Source of the DNA: Phaseolus vulgaris
Taxonomy: Eukaryota > Streptophyta > Magnoliopsida > Fabales > Fabaceae
Direction: 5' to 3'
NCBI RefSeq assembly: GCF_000499845.2
Contig: NC_023753.2
Location: 10,121,791 to 10,185,790, forward strand
DNA: 64,000 nt
Below the pieces are notes generated by a model, which was not told the DNA's origin, ran no database searches, and saw only the letters and a program-made list of their open reading frames with translations. The first letter of the stretch is position 1, and each line of letters starts with the position of its first letter. Below are positions 1 through 13,452 of this stretch, in pieces. The position numbers were made by a program, and so were the translations under genes.

Positions 1-1100
1 AAAAGTAGTAAAACACCATTTATCATTCCAGAAATGTACCAATAGTCAAAGAAGTATAATCAAGTATAGTAGAATAAAACTGCTTAATTCTAAGCCAAAT
101 AGATGAAGATCTATAAACCATTCTAAACTCGTATTTTGATTTAAGAACCCTAGCTTTCAAGAGCAAAGACCAAGGTATTTTGCTATAAGCAAAATTCCAA
201 GCAAGCTTAAGAAGATATGCATTAGTTTCATGATGAAAATTAATAATCTTCAAACCTTCATTTTCAAGAGGAGAACAAATCGTATCTCAATTCACAGTGA
301 CTATGCCCTTTTTCAGAATATCACCAGTTCAAATAAAATTTCGACATCATTGCTCAACTTGGTTAAGAAGTGAAATAGGCAATTTATACATATTAAAGCT
401 ATAGGCTAGAAATCCAGTAATCAGCGTATTGACCAACTGAATTCGATCCATCATGCTAAGAGATTTACCTTTTCAAGATGCTAGTTTCAATTTGACTTTA
501 TCAGCTAAAGGCTGAAGAACTCGACACTTTGGAGCACCAACAAAATAGGCACTCCTAAATAATTAAAAAGCAAACAACCATGACTACAAGAAAGAATACA
601 TTAAATTTTGGTGACAAATCATGCAGAATTATCCATGGTGAAAAAACTAATTTTAGAGTTATTAATATATTGACGAGAAAAATCACCATATGTTTTAAGA
701 AAAATACTCAAATTTTTAAGAGACTTAATATCCCCTACAGAAAACAAATATGTCATCAACATATAATATATGAGAGGGAGTGAGATAACCTTGCGAACTA
801 GCCATATGTAATTTTTTTTTATCATTCACAAGCTTAGAGATACATCTATTAAGAACTTTCTCTGCAAGACAGAAAAGTAAAGGAGACAAAGGATCACCTT
901 GTCTAACACCTCTACTGCAAGGAAAAAAACCCACCACCAAACTACCATTTATTATGATAGAAAACATAGCTGAATGGAGAATTGTACTAATCCAATCGAC
1001 AAACGAGGAGTGAAAACAAAAGCGTGTCAAAACTAATAATAAGAACTTCCAAATTAGAGTATCAAAGGCTTTATGAATATCAACTTTGTAAGCCACATTA
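1..1100 (-). pseudogene. LINE (non-LTR retrotransposon) reverse transcriptase fossil
   Basis: On the minus strand, 1096-725 encodes a reverse-transcriptase core with three landmarks of plant L1-type LINEs: VDIHKAFDTLIW, then GVRQGDPLSPLLFCL, then the catalytic YVDD box in HILYVDDIFVFCRG. From about 720 down to 23 the sequence continues in other frames with typical downstream LINE wording, such as NYLGVPIF, SWKGKSLSMMDRIQL and LKLAWNFAYSK. The reading frame is therefore shifted at least once and carries several stops. The N-terminal endonuclease is absent, and the 3' part runs off the left edge of the window. This is a dead, 5'-truncated insertion. Family assignment is secure, the exact boundaries are not. 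Confidence 0.85.
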
Positions 1101-2412
1101 CCCCTCTAACCTTTTTAGAAAGCATGTTAGTAGCTTCAGAAGCAATATCATTATTTTTTTTAAATAGCTTTGTATATAAATTGTTTTTATGAACATAAAG
1201 TGAAATCTTAAATGTATATAATTTTTTATAATCAGATTTAAATTGTGACTTATTTATCACAATTTTTTTTGTTAATTACGTCGTGATATTTAATTAGATT
1301 TTTATAATTTATTTTTAGTCTTTAACTTTATTTTTTTTAAAATAATATATGGATGAAGAATATATTGATTGTTATTGTTTTGTGAAGAACATAGCATTGA
1401 TATTCATCAATTTAATTCTACTTATGTAATAGGTCATGACTGTTCTAGTAATAAAAAAATTCATGTCATTATAAAATATTGTTTCAAAGTAAATATATTT
1501 TGCATTTCAGAATAAGAGGTTCATTGAAACAACCAATGAAACTTTTAACTCTAAATAATGTTTTAGTTTCTAATTATGTTAATAAATTTTTTAAAATTAA
1601 GGATGTATTTACTTTTTTAAACTAATTTTATCCTTTGAATTTTAGTGAAAAGAGAGATTAGTTGAAATTTCAACATTAATATTTTATTGTTGGATACTTC
1701 TAACTATCTATATTTGAAGAATTTATGAACTATTCTTGAATTGTGTCAATTTTTAAGGAGAAAAGGGAAGTTAAGTACAATACTTAATTTAAGTACAATT
1801 ATTACCACAAAACAAAGAATATCACTAAATATAATCAACACATCTTACTTCTATATCAATCTAAACTACATTTTTTCTTATAATATAATTAATAAATTTT
1901 CTATAATTTAATCTCTAAAAGATACTAAAATAAATTGGTCTAACTTTTCCCATTCCTAAATTCTAAAGTACAATTTTAAAAATCTTACAACATTTTTTAT
2001 TTTTTGATGCTCTTAAGAATTCAAATTTGAAGAATTTGTGAATCATGTTTAGTTGTGTCAATCTTTCCCAAAATAATAAGTACATTTTAATTAATTGATC
2101 GCTTGATTCGTTTTTTGTTTTACTTGTTTATACAACTACCATAAAAAAATATCATTTATATTTTTTTAATGAAAATTATCAAAACAAGATTATAAAATAA
2201 AATAGAAGATGAATTTATTGTCCACAATATGATTATTTATATTAAAAAAAAGCTAAAATTTGTAATTCTACTGCAATTATTGATGTTCAAGAATTTGAAG
2301 AAACAAAGAGAAGTCCTTTAAATGTGTGTGATTTTTCTTGTAATTATAGTTATATGAAATTATTTGGATTCGTCTAAAACTGTGGTTCAATATCGGTTAT
2401 TTAGAAGAAAGC
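1101..2412. other. AT-rich spacer, no gene seen
   Basis: Very AT-rich sequence with stops in all frames. I see no protein similarity, RNA gene or bounded repeat here. Confidence 0.6.
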
Positions 2413-2857
2413 ATGTGAGTAATAAGGGAAAAATATTTGCTACCACTAAAAAAAATCATTAAATAGAAATTAATTTTAGAGAAAAAAAATAATTAGTTGT
2501 TATAGTTACTAAATTAAAAACCATTTTAAATACTAAAAAAAATTATTAATTTTTAAATTAATATTTATTATTGATAAGTAGTTTTTAAATTGACATTTAA
2601 TTAGCTATCAAAATTAGAATATAAATAATTGGTAGTTAAAACCTTGATAGCTAATTAGATATCAATTTAAAAATTATTTATCAATAATAGAAACTAATTT
2701 AGAAACAAATAATTTTTTAATCTTTTAAATTAATCTTTAATTTAGTCACTATAGCAACTAATTATTTGTTGTTTTTAAAATTAATTTTTATTTAATTATT
2801 GGTAAAAAACCATCAATAAAAAGAATTAATGTGAGTAATCAAAAGAAATATATTTGC
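2413..2857. mobile_element. Foldback/MITE-like inverted repeat between 28-bp direct repeats
   Basis: The block from about 2441 to 2828 folds back on itself. The left arm reads AATTAGTTGTTATAGTTACT, and the reverse complement of the right arm reads AATTAGTTGCTATAGTGACT; similarity extends outwards through ATTAAATAGAAATTAATTTT-like sequence and inwards through AGCTATCAA/TTGATAGCT. Immediately outside are near-identical direct repeats, starting ATGTGAGTAAT and ending ATATTTGC, at 2413-2440 and 2829-2857. There is no ORF. It looks like a non-autonomous DNA element; the superfamily is not clear, because a duplication this long is unusual for a target site. Confidence 0.6.
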
Positions 2858-3405
2858 ATTGGGTAGAATGTGATGATTAATATTTAGTATCAATTAATTG
2901 AATACCACACCCAAGTTTTGAGAACAACATTTTGATATAGTTCAAAGGATATTACTAAATCCCAACATATTAACTCGGGAATTAACCATAGAAATGAAAG
3001 TAATTTATATTACACATATTATTTAAAGAATGAAATATTATTTAAACAAGTATAAAAAAAAGTTAAAAATTATGATGAATTTGAAATCAATTACTTTATA
3101 TCAATCTTAAAATTTAGTATGTTGAATTATTATATGATTCTAAAGATATACTTATTCAATTCATTATAATAATAGATTATTTATACGATTTATCTATATT
3201 AGGTTTATTAGGAATATCAATTGGTTAAAAAATTATATATGACCTTGATCATTAATTGTTTATGTTAATTTCTTAATCTTCTTCGTTAAAATAATGGCTA
3301 AGTATCATATCTGATTTGCGGATCAATATAGGTAAGATATTTATAAGACTAGATTTTAGTAATGAAATGGTAAAACATTTTGTTTCTTTAGAAGAGCATA
3401 TTTTT

Positions 3406-3550
3406 ACAATTATTTCCTTTTACACATACCATCACCTACTAATTTGTTACTTTCATTGACGAAACTTCATGCTTCTTCTACAATTATTTCCTTTTAGACA
3501 TACCACCAACAACTAATTTGTTACTTTCATTCATGAAACTTCATGCTTCC
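3406..3550. repeat. Tandem duplication, 74-bp unit, two copies
   Basis: The segment starting ACAATTATTTCCTTTTA at 3406 recurs at 3480. Both copies contain ACTAATTTGTTACTTTCATT and end AAACTTCATGCTTC. A handful of substitutions separate them. No coding content. Confidence 0.85.
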
Positions 3551-6500
3551 TGATAGCTTTCATTTAATATTTAAATTAAAATATTCCAACTTATAGTTTG
3601 TCTAATGCAGCGATAGTTCATCAAACGCTAAAAATATGATAGTATAATTGTGGTCAGGTAATCTCAAGTTCTCTTCCAACGAATCTAATTGTGAAACCAG
3701 TAAATCAGTCTTTAGAATCTATATGCAAGTAAGAAAAGATAACAATAACAATAAAAATAAAAATTAGTTTTTTAATTTGTTGAACAGAAAACATAAAATA
3801 AATAATTAAAACAGAAAATAAAAAGTGGTTGATCCCCAAATTCTTCCGGCAATGATTTTTTCATAGATTCTCTAAAGATTAATTGTTTCTTAACCCTCAA
3901 ATGAGTTAAGTCAAATTGAACATGCGTCAAAATGATTCAACTTGAAACTCACCCGTAAATCATGCGTCTACTGGTTTAATCAGTACCCACTTTGTTCCAT
4001 GCATATACTCTATGAGAATGCTTATCTCTTTTCTCTTGACTCATGTGCCTGCACCCAAGAAATTAATTAGAACAATATGAACTAACTAAAAAATCAAAGT
4101 TTAAGACAAGAAAGACTCTCAATTATGCATTCAAGTATAACCTCTCACAAAAACGAATTTTCCAGGAGATTCGAAGATTAAAACAAATGATATAGATAAT
4201 TGAAAAACAAATTTTATTAATCAAAACCTCAACTCAATATGAAATTACAAAGGAATCAACAAAAAATGATTAACCTTCCATGCAGAGGCAAAAATAAGAA
4301 TAATACAAAAAGGAAAATAAAACTAGGTTTAGAGTGTGTTGTGCAGCTATGAAATGTGATCCAAAAGCTCTTTTATTTCTCCCTCCAAAGTCTCTTTTAT
4401 AATTTTCTTTTCCTTGCAAAAAATTGGATTTGAAATCTTGATTGTAATGAATTCCAACACTGCTTTGAGAGATATTGCAAAAAAATTTATTGAAAAATAC
4501 CTTCTTAAAAGTATATTTGTTCTATTTTTTAAGAGTTTTAATTTCAGGATTTTTGAGTGAATATCCCTATAGAAGATTTGCTTTCAATTATATTTCTGTG
4601 ATATTTATCGATTTAATTCTCTAATTCTTTATCTCATATTTCATTTTCTGTTTTGATTCAAAAGAAACAACTTGGGTTTAAAACACAGAATTAACAGAAA
4701 TAACAATTAAGGCCCAAATAAACTTAATTAGAAGAATATTAATTAAAACAATGACTTGGATTTATCCTTGACTACAACACAAGAATAAATTATTAAAGTT
4801 ATTAAGTGTGAATAAAATTACATTTATCGCTTCCCAAACCCCAGTAAACCTTGCTGGAAACATACAAACTATATAAATCTAGTTAAATTCACCTGAAGAG
4901 CTATATGAAGTTCACTACACCTCCTTCCAAGTCGTCATTGAAAATTTGCAATCCTTATCGGAAACATAACCAAACAAACTCCATCATAGTTTTCTTAGAC
5001 TATTGATGACTACATTGGTTAACACTTGATGAGTATATTTCCATTCACTCTTAGAGTGTCTAAAATAGTTCTTTTATGCTATAATTGAGAGGAAACTCCA
5101 ATGTTTTAGACAAAATTTGCATAACCAAATGAAATTGAACCATAATTAGAGTCATTGCTTAAATATGATTTTAAATATATTTTGTTCTCATCTTTATCTT
5201 GACCATATGTAGAGATTATGGACCTTACTAATTATAATGTAGATGAAGAATGAAAATACCTTAAAGTCTAGAAAGTCTCGTCGTAGAAGGACTAGATGAT
5301 TTTACTTGTCACACCCATTAGAAGATCTTTCTAGAATGTTTAATGCTGGAAAAGTTTCTCTAGAGAGAAAGATTCGAATTCAATTAGCCTTTGTGAAGAT
5401 TTCCCAATGAAGAATTATATCACTTTGAAGATTTTAAAGTTTGGTTATGGAAGGAGACACTCCATGTCTTTAAAGCTTTTAGACAATCTTCTCGAAGCCT
5501 CTACTAATGGATTCTCCAATTTGGGGAAAGGAAGATATTGATTCAAAAATTCTAATACATTACAAGGAAACAAGAATCGAAACCAACTCAATCTTATGTG
5601 AGGACAGTCTCTTAAATTCTGTAATAAAAAAACTCCTCTGCAAAACATGTAAAGAATAGAGCAAATATCCTTTAGAGATATTGTTCAAGTAAATCTTCTT
5701 AAATTATTTTGCATAAGTGATAGGTTTAATTACAATCAATGTGCAAATACGAATCAAGTTTGGAAACAATACATTTGTAAGATAAAAGAAAATGAGATAA
5801 GGAACATATAAAGAAAGAGAATATTTGCTGAATAAATTGAAACATAGAAAGGAAACATTTGATAATCGATAAATAATATTTCGAGATAGATTTTGAATTT
5901 CAATTTGTGGAAGAAATTTATTTGTAGAATTTTATTTTAATCCATTGGTCTTTTTTAAATTCGGATTTTGTAAAATTTGTTTTCAAACACATGTTTAGGG
6001 TTAAATTCTTTTTCTCTAATTTATATTTCTTGGTTAATTCACAATATTTTAATCAATCTCTTGGACGAATCATTGAAGTAGTCAAAGAAAACATCTCATA
6101 AGTAGACATATTAATACAAATGGGATATTTGAAACATTAGTATACACATGCTTTGATGATAAGATTCAGTTGAATTTGATTAATGCGTGATTGATTTAGT
6201 TTAGGATTTAGGGTTTAGTTTAACCATGTGTAAGGATTAAACGACGACAATCTTTAGAAATATAACCTGTGAAGAATTCATTGGTGGAAGAAGTTGGGAG
6301 TCACTTGTTTCTTATTTATCTTACAACGTCTAGCATATTTTATTTTCCTATTGAACAATCACAAACCCCCTTTACTTTACTGTTATTGCTAATTTTTATT
6401 ACTTGCAAATAGATCTTAAAACTAATTGTTGAATTTGTTAGGAGATGATTTGAGATAATCTAGATGGTCTAGCGTTGTGTTAGACAGTCTATGCACTGGA

Positions 6501-8624
6501 ATTGAAACTTCTTTTAATTTGACTACAAAACAAGTGTGATCAATATTATATCTACAAAAAAAAATTATCGTTTTTTTCAAAACTTCGTAATCTCCATTGA
6601 TACTACAATTTATCCACCTCTTGTTGGGACAATAGGCTCTTATTTATTCACCTTACACCACAATCTCCTTGTTTGATTTGTCACTCTTAAGAAATATCTT
6701 TAATAGAACATCCTCTACCACCATTACCTTCCAATCCTTTTTCCTGAGTATCTCTACCTTACAACATTTTTTACCACCTAAACTTTAAAATTTCATCTTT
6801 TTATGACTTTAAACCTTTAGTTTGTTTTTCAAGGTTGACCATGAACTTTATTTACCAAATTTCTTGGATTTGTGTTTAAATATGACAACATTATTCATAA
6901 AATGTGAATCTCTAAGTTGGTTTAATTGAATTTATGATCACCAACTATAATTGAGATTTCTTATTTAGTCATACTATATATTTATGTCTTACAATTGTGG
7001 TAAGAGTTATAAGTTGGTTTCAAAGGGAAAAATGTTATTTTAGATTCTTGGTTACCTGCTCCACAACATCAAAGCAGTTAACCTATACAAAATATATTCA
7101 AACAAGGATTGAACCTAGCCTAATTTGTTCATTACTTTTCATTATCTATTTTAGGGTTATAAGTTTTTTTATCATAAATTTATCTATGGATGTGATCCAA
7201 AAAATAAATTAAACGTTCATATTTTAGTTTAGTTTGAGTTATTTTAAAAGAGGAATATGGTTGTTATCTCTAGTATATTTTATGATTTGTTTAGATATAA
7301 GATTAGTCAGTGAAAGAAAATATTTGATTAAATAACTCTTTCCACCACACTTTATGTAAGTTTTTTTATCCACAAAGAATAAATAAAATAAAATGAGACA
7401 CTTCAGGGGTGTCTCAATCCTTATACAAAAATGGTCATGACCAACATGCTCAACACCTGACCTATATATAATCTTCAGACTCTACAAACCACCCAACCAA
7501 TCCTCAATAATGAAAAGAAATGGTAAGTCACATAAAAAAAACTTTAATAATAATAAAACTTGTTCACATTGAAGGTTTTTGAAGAGTTCTAATTTTAGCC
7601 AAGTTATATAATAAGTGAGTAATATTTTGTTAGTTTTTGTGATTCATATCCAAGTAGGTAGTGTAATATCTCCCTTCTCTTTCCCTAATGTTAATGAGTC
7701 ATATCATAGTATGATGAATCTTTCTCTTGTCCTAGACTAGGTGGGTCACATCCTAGTAGGTTTCTTAGGAAGTATCTTACGTGATTATTATTTCAAAAAG
7801 TAATAATCAAAGTTTAAGGTAGTGCAAAATATTCTCAGTTTCTTTTACCTTGTGAGAAAGATTTCAAGTAACGATTCTCCATGTTTATTTCATGCAGTTT
7901 GAGTGACATAAGATTTTAATTATCTTGAGTTACCTATTATCTTATGAAATTTCCTTTTTAACAACTTCCACAAAATCAAGATCACAATTTATCAAAGATG
8001 CTTTTTTAGAAGAATAATTCAAAGAGTAAAACTTAATGTAGTTTGTTGGCAATAGAGTAAATCCCTCACCCTTGGGGTTTCCATCGGTGGGTGTGTTACA
8101 TTTACCCCTCCTCTCATATATAATCAAATTACAACAATTTACATGGACAACAAATGCACCCACAACTTTTACAAGTTTAAAAGGCTACTCTATCTAGTAT
8201 TGTAGTTATACTTCCAAAGTTTTCATCCACCTTTATACTGGAAATTTGTTCCTCCAACATTGTAATTGGTGTTGCTCTTTTGTAACATGAGCATTCCATT
8301 GTCTTTTTTCAACAAAGAAAAAAAAACTTTTTGACATAGTATTTAGAAGTAAGTTTAATTCTAACTTATCCTCACCAAAATGACTTGAAAAAATGAAGTT
8401 TGTACTTATTTATATACGGTAAATTGACTTGACTTTGTCTTTAGTCGATATAAGATCTCCAACACAATCCTCTCACGCTGAAGTATATACATATTTAGTA
8501 TGAAACTAGATATTTGTGAGTGGTCTGATAACGGATGATACAATAGGCCTAACAAACATCGCAAATATATGTTTTGATATACTATATTAAGAAGTGAGTT
8601 AAAACCTAAATTAATCTTATAAAA

Positions 8625-8748
8625 TTGACTTGTAAGGTAATGATTGCCCTAACTTATAATTAGATGTGAATTTTTAATATATATATATTGACTTGTAAGG
8701 TGATGATTGTCCTAACTTATAATTAGATGTGAATATATATATTAGATG

Positions 8749-8790
<42 letters not shown>
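8625..8790. repeat. 63-bp tandem duplication running into an (AT)n microsatellite
   Basis: TTGACTTGTAAGG starts at 8625 and again at 8688. Each copy continues through CCTAACTTATAATTAGATG with one or two differences. The second copy leads directly into an uninterrupted AT dinucleotide run from about 8752 to 8786. The duplication probably arose by slippage next to the microsatellite. Confidence 0.85.
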
Positions 8791-9699
8791 TAAACGTATA
8801 AGAATAAATGTCATCTTTTAAATGAAATTTTTATATTTGATCATTTATATCTTATATATACGCAACAAACTCATTGTGATTATCATTGACAGATAACTAA
8901 AATGCTTATCTAACGTTGATCATAGAAATTGATTATTATGATTGTAAGATAAATGAAAGAAGTTTATGTCTTTAAATGTTTTCTTTTTTACTTTTTTTCC
9001 TTTCTCATATAATATCACTACTCTATATGTGTGGTTGAAAATCAACATATAATACATTTAAGAACTATTTTATCAGTGTTAATAGTGCATATCGTATCAA
9101 AGGTAACAACACACACCAAAATTCATACGTTAAACGAAATCATCTCAAGTTGAACTGCACATTTACATAATTGTTTTGTAACATTATGCGGCAGTGTTCT
9201 GAACTTTTCACAGTTATACGTTCCATTTGTGTTGAACATTTTGGGTGCATAAAATAATGATTTTATGACATTGTCAGTATATGATTAATCAGTTATTGAA
9301 AATATGTATGATTTTATGAAATGTAATTTTTTTTATCATATATGAAACGTTTTATTGTTATTGTCTGTCATTATCTAAATGATAGTTTTCAAGGATTCAT
9401 CAGGACTCACTGACATATTCGATTATATTTGGTTTTATCAGTTTTAAACGAAAATGATACAAAATTATCTGCTTTTTAAAAAATAACAGAAAGTGCATTT
9501 CCGCCATGTTTTTCTCTTCCAAAATTGCATTAAAAAGGAACTAAACCAAATAAGATATTATGTAGATGTAAAATATTATAACATTTTTGTATTTATGAAA
9601 GTAATTATTATATTTGAAATGTAAAGTAGTTTATTTTGATAATTTTGTGAAATTTATGATGAGGTATGAGCGGTGGGATGGAGAAAGCAGAGTTATTTT

Positions 9700-11150
9700 T
9701 GGAAGGTGAGTGTAGTAGTGTGGTGGTGGTACTAATAATTATTGAGTGGTTATGTTACTTCTACTAGTTGCCTTCGCATGCCTTTTAGCAAATATTGGTT
9801 GTAAGTCACGTGCTTGCATGATCCGCTACTTGCATCCACATAATACCAAATATTGGTCCCCACATAATCATAAACATCTTTCATTTCAAACCCTACTATC
9901 CTGCTCCGCACCGCAGCCTAGTAATCACTCCCTCTCCAGGCACGTGCCACGTCACCGGAAATTAAATTTCGAAGGCAAAAACATCCCCTGATAGTGAAAG
10001 CACGTCCAAAGGAACAAACTGCACCGCTTCAAATATTATTATTATTTTTATTTATTATATTATTATTGTTAGGCCATAAAATTATTAAAGCGTTTAAAAA
10101 ATTGGAAGTACTAGAAAAAAAAGGGAAAATGACCGGAATAAATCTGGCGTGTCGGTGGTGCCGACAGTTAAGGCACCGACAGGTTTACCGGGAAAAAGAG
10201 GTTGATTACCGGTTAAGGAAGGGAAGCGGAGTTGAATCCCATGCATTCGCCGTCGGTGCGTACTATTTTGACTTTTCAAACGGATTTCGTTAGCTCCACA
10301 TTTATAAAAGCACTTTGCAGTTAGTACATGGAGAATATAAATTACCATAATTTATTTATTTTATTTAACTTTTTAAAGTAAAGTATGATTGTATTTATAC
10401 AATTTTAGGAAAATTGTGTTTCTATGAAATAAATTGAACATAAACCAAATATTAAAAAAGCGAACACTGTGACTATAACGGTCAGAATTTGTCACTATAT
10501 TGTATAATTAGAATTTATTTATTGTATACAAGGTTTCTATTATTAATATTAATGTTATTATTATTAAAGTTTGGAGACATAATATTTGTTTGTTCTTAAG
10601 ACACATGAGGTGTGGTAGAGGGGAAAGGAAAAAGAAATGAATCACGTGATGATGTCACGTGGGATTAGATATTTAATTTGTGAAAAAGATTATATAACTA
10701 AATATTTCTCAATCACCGAATTAAACGCCGAGAATAGGGAAATGAAAGCGATAGTTACATGTGCGGTGAGGGCCAAGAAGGTCTTTTCCGGAATGCTTTT
10801 AGTTTTAAACCAAAGTTTCAATTATTAAATTAAGTGTCTCCTTCAAAAGACAAGGAAGATTTATGAGACATAGCAAGATATAACATCTTTGAATGCGGAC
10901 ATGTGCCACGTGGGTGCCACAATTACATGACACAACGTGGGGACAACGTTCTTATTTTTTAATTTCTACGTGTCGTGAAATTACGCTATTGCCCATGCGT
11001 ATGATGAATTTGTGGCTATATGAAAGAAGGGCATTTTGGGGGAAGGAAAATGAGGGGTTTTAGAGTGCTTCCCATTTAAGGTAGCTCATGAACACAACGT
11101 GGAAAAAAAAAATTGAACAGTGTTTGGAGAGTGGCAACCCACTCCTTATG
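9700..11150. promoter_or_regulatory. Cluster of ACGT-core (G-box/ABRE-like) motifs without an obvious gene
   Basis: This 1.4 kb is less AT-rich than its flanks and contains many ACGT cores: TCACGTGC near 9808, GCACGTGCCACGTCACC near 9940, AGCACGTCC near 10001, TCACGTGATGATGTCACGTG near 10643, TGCCACGTGGGTGCC near 10903, AACGTGGGG near 10935, TCTACGTGTCGTG near 10966 and AACGTGG near 11096. Such cores are bound by plant bZIP and bHLH factors. TTTATAAAAG near 10303 could be a TATA box on the plus strand. The short ORFs here match nothing I know. A regulatory function is inferred only from motif density. Confidence 0.35.
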
Positions 11151-13452
11151 AAAGGCATTGGGGACACAACACAAGGCTCTCAAAACACTCTATTTATCAA
11201 TCACAATCACATTATAAAACACTTATATGTAAAAACAATGAGAGTTGGATAATCGTAGTCACAACTTTGGTTGGATCCCTTTTATGATTAAATATTGACT
11301 TTTTTTTTAATAGGAATGGTGTGTTCATTTCATTTTGAGTTATGGCTTGTCTTCAATTTTGTTTGCATTTTTTTTATATGGGGACTTGTTTTTGTGAGAG
11401 AAGGTTACATAGTAACTTTTGTGGGCCTACCCAAGTTCTAATAATGGAGGCAACTTTGTCCCAAAGCCCAAACCATGTTTGGAGTTATGTACAAAATTAA
11501 TTACGAACCAACTTGGCCCACACCCATAAACCACAAAAATGCCAAAAAGACACCAAAGAAACAAAGCAATAAAAATCATGTATATATCAATATCAATGGA
11601 AATTATTCACTCCAATGACCGACAATTTTATTTTATTTTTTAAAAATTTTCAGCCAATTATTTAGAGCCACGCGTTTCAAGCTTCAAGCTTCAGCTATAG
11701 TGATATATCCAGAGAATGTTTTATGATCCATGCTCTTGTGAGATTTTTTTTGTTACATTTTATAAAACTTGAGCCACATAATTGCTTGGATCGATTTCAC
11801 AAGCTTGTTCCTCTGAAAAAGAGTATCGTGAAAGCATTCAAAGTGAATGATATTCATGTTACGAGTAACAACATTGATGAATTGAACATGAACTTAAGAT
11901 GCTAAACAGGTTTCATTATTGGATTGAAGAGAAAGGAAAGAAAAAAAGTGATGAATGAAAGAATGGAAGGTGAATGTGGAAAATGCATGGGAAGTATGTG
12001 GTGCAGTTATGATGGTTGTGAAACAGTATGGTGCACTATAACTCTATTATGAGATAGTATTTTGAAGGAAAAGAGTGCATACAATTTGGCAAACTTGGAT
12101 AATAATTGCACACAAAAGTAAGTAGAGTGGTGGTGAGGTCACAGGACCATGTCTTTAGTCTTCACTCTATGAGAAAGATCAAACGCAAATGCCAAATTAC
12201 ACAACTCTTTTTTTTTCATGGTAAAAAAACAGTTTCAATAACTCTTAAATAACTCATTTATAACAAAACCAGGTCTGGTCAAGACAACCAGTTTTCAACC
12301 TAATATCCAAGCCTGGCCCAATTTTGGAAAATCTTCTTAATTTTGGAAATTTCTAAACACACCTTCCTTTTTACCATAAGTCACCACTCTTACCTCAATC
12401 AAATGAGATAGAGGGATCCCTTGATTGCTTTTTTTGTATTTATTTATTCAAAAATTATTCTCATTTTCTTTTCTTTTTAAAAATCAGTGCACCCCATTGC
12501 CCTCGTGAAAAAAAATAGTTTCGAAAGTGTATACTGGAATTTAAGTTAAGGACTACAAAACCTTGTAGAAATAAATAAAAGGGAGGTGCGTTTAACAGTT
12601 ATAAACCCATGGACTTAAATGTGGGCTGGCCCAGGACGAATAATTGTTTTAATTATAGAGAAACCTCATTCACTTGTTTAAAGATTATTAAACCAATAAT
12701 AGTAGTAATACGTATTTTAATTAAGTGATCAAGATTCAAATCATGGAAAAACAGGTTGAAACATGAATAATATATATGAATACAATGATTAAAAAATAAT
12801 ATAATATATAATATCCACTATTCTCTCATGTAATTTTTCAGTAAAATTAAATTATCATTGGTATTAGATACAATTATAATATTAATGCACTTATAACATT
12901 TTTTAAAAATATCGCGTTAAAAACTTAAAGTTCCACCAATTTCTTTTTGAAAATTTTATTACTTAAAAGTAATAATTCCACCATCCATATTATAGTGCTT
13001 TCTCTCCTTGTGATAAAATACCCACTCTTCTCCCTTGACCAATGCAGATACAGTGCACTTTTTTAGCATATCAATGTAGCTTCTAAATAAAACATAGAAA
13101 CATGGTATGCATTTATTGAGAAAATCTTTTGGAATTGCATGGGCAAGATTTAATTATTTTTTTAACTTGTGATTCGCATATTATGTTAAACCGTGACACG
13201 AAGCAGGCAAAGAATTAGTTTTTGTGTAGCATATATTAGATAGGAAGGAACAATTGCTTTGGAAATTGAAGCCCTAGAGGAAAAATCACAGGGAAACTAC
13301 CACCATCATTATCAATTTTGATTGGTTGGACAAAACATGAAGAATGCAGGGCAACAACATTTACATGTGACACTCCTACTCCTAAACTTTTGGAAGTGTA
13401 GGAGTATCAAATTCTGCTCCTCAAAGACACCAAGAAAATCTCAAGTTAAAAA
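11151..13452. other. Intergenic spacer downstream of the EDR2-like gene
   Basis: Mostly AT-rich sequence with short chance ORFs and no recognised product. The few hundred bases just below 13452 should be the 3' untranslated region of the minus-strand EDR2-like gene. Confidence 0.6.

Larger units (their letters stand above)
2858..9700. other. Long AT-rich intergenic region, no gene recognised
   Basis: Nearly 7 kb with only short chance ORFs and no recognisable protein domain on either strand. It contains the two local tandem duplications and the AT microsatellite listed separately, and otherwise low-complexity AT-rich sequence. Old unrecognisable transposon debris is likely but I cannot show it. 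Confidence 0.6.

Noticed and set aside
9746..10348. ORFs of 81, 99 and 84 residues, one with a hydrophobic start
   Set aside because: They overlap on both strands, match nothing I know, and fall in the motif cluster; taken as chance.
13370..13420. Partly self-complementary stretch ACTCCTACTCCTAA / GAAGTGTAGGAGT as a microRNA precursor
   Set aside because: Pairing is short and interrupted, and it lies in the likely 3' untranslated region of the EDR2-like gene; no known microRNA sequence recognised.
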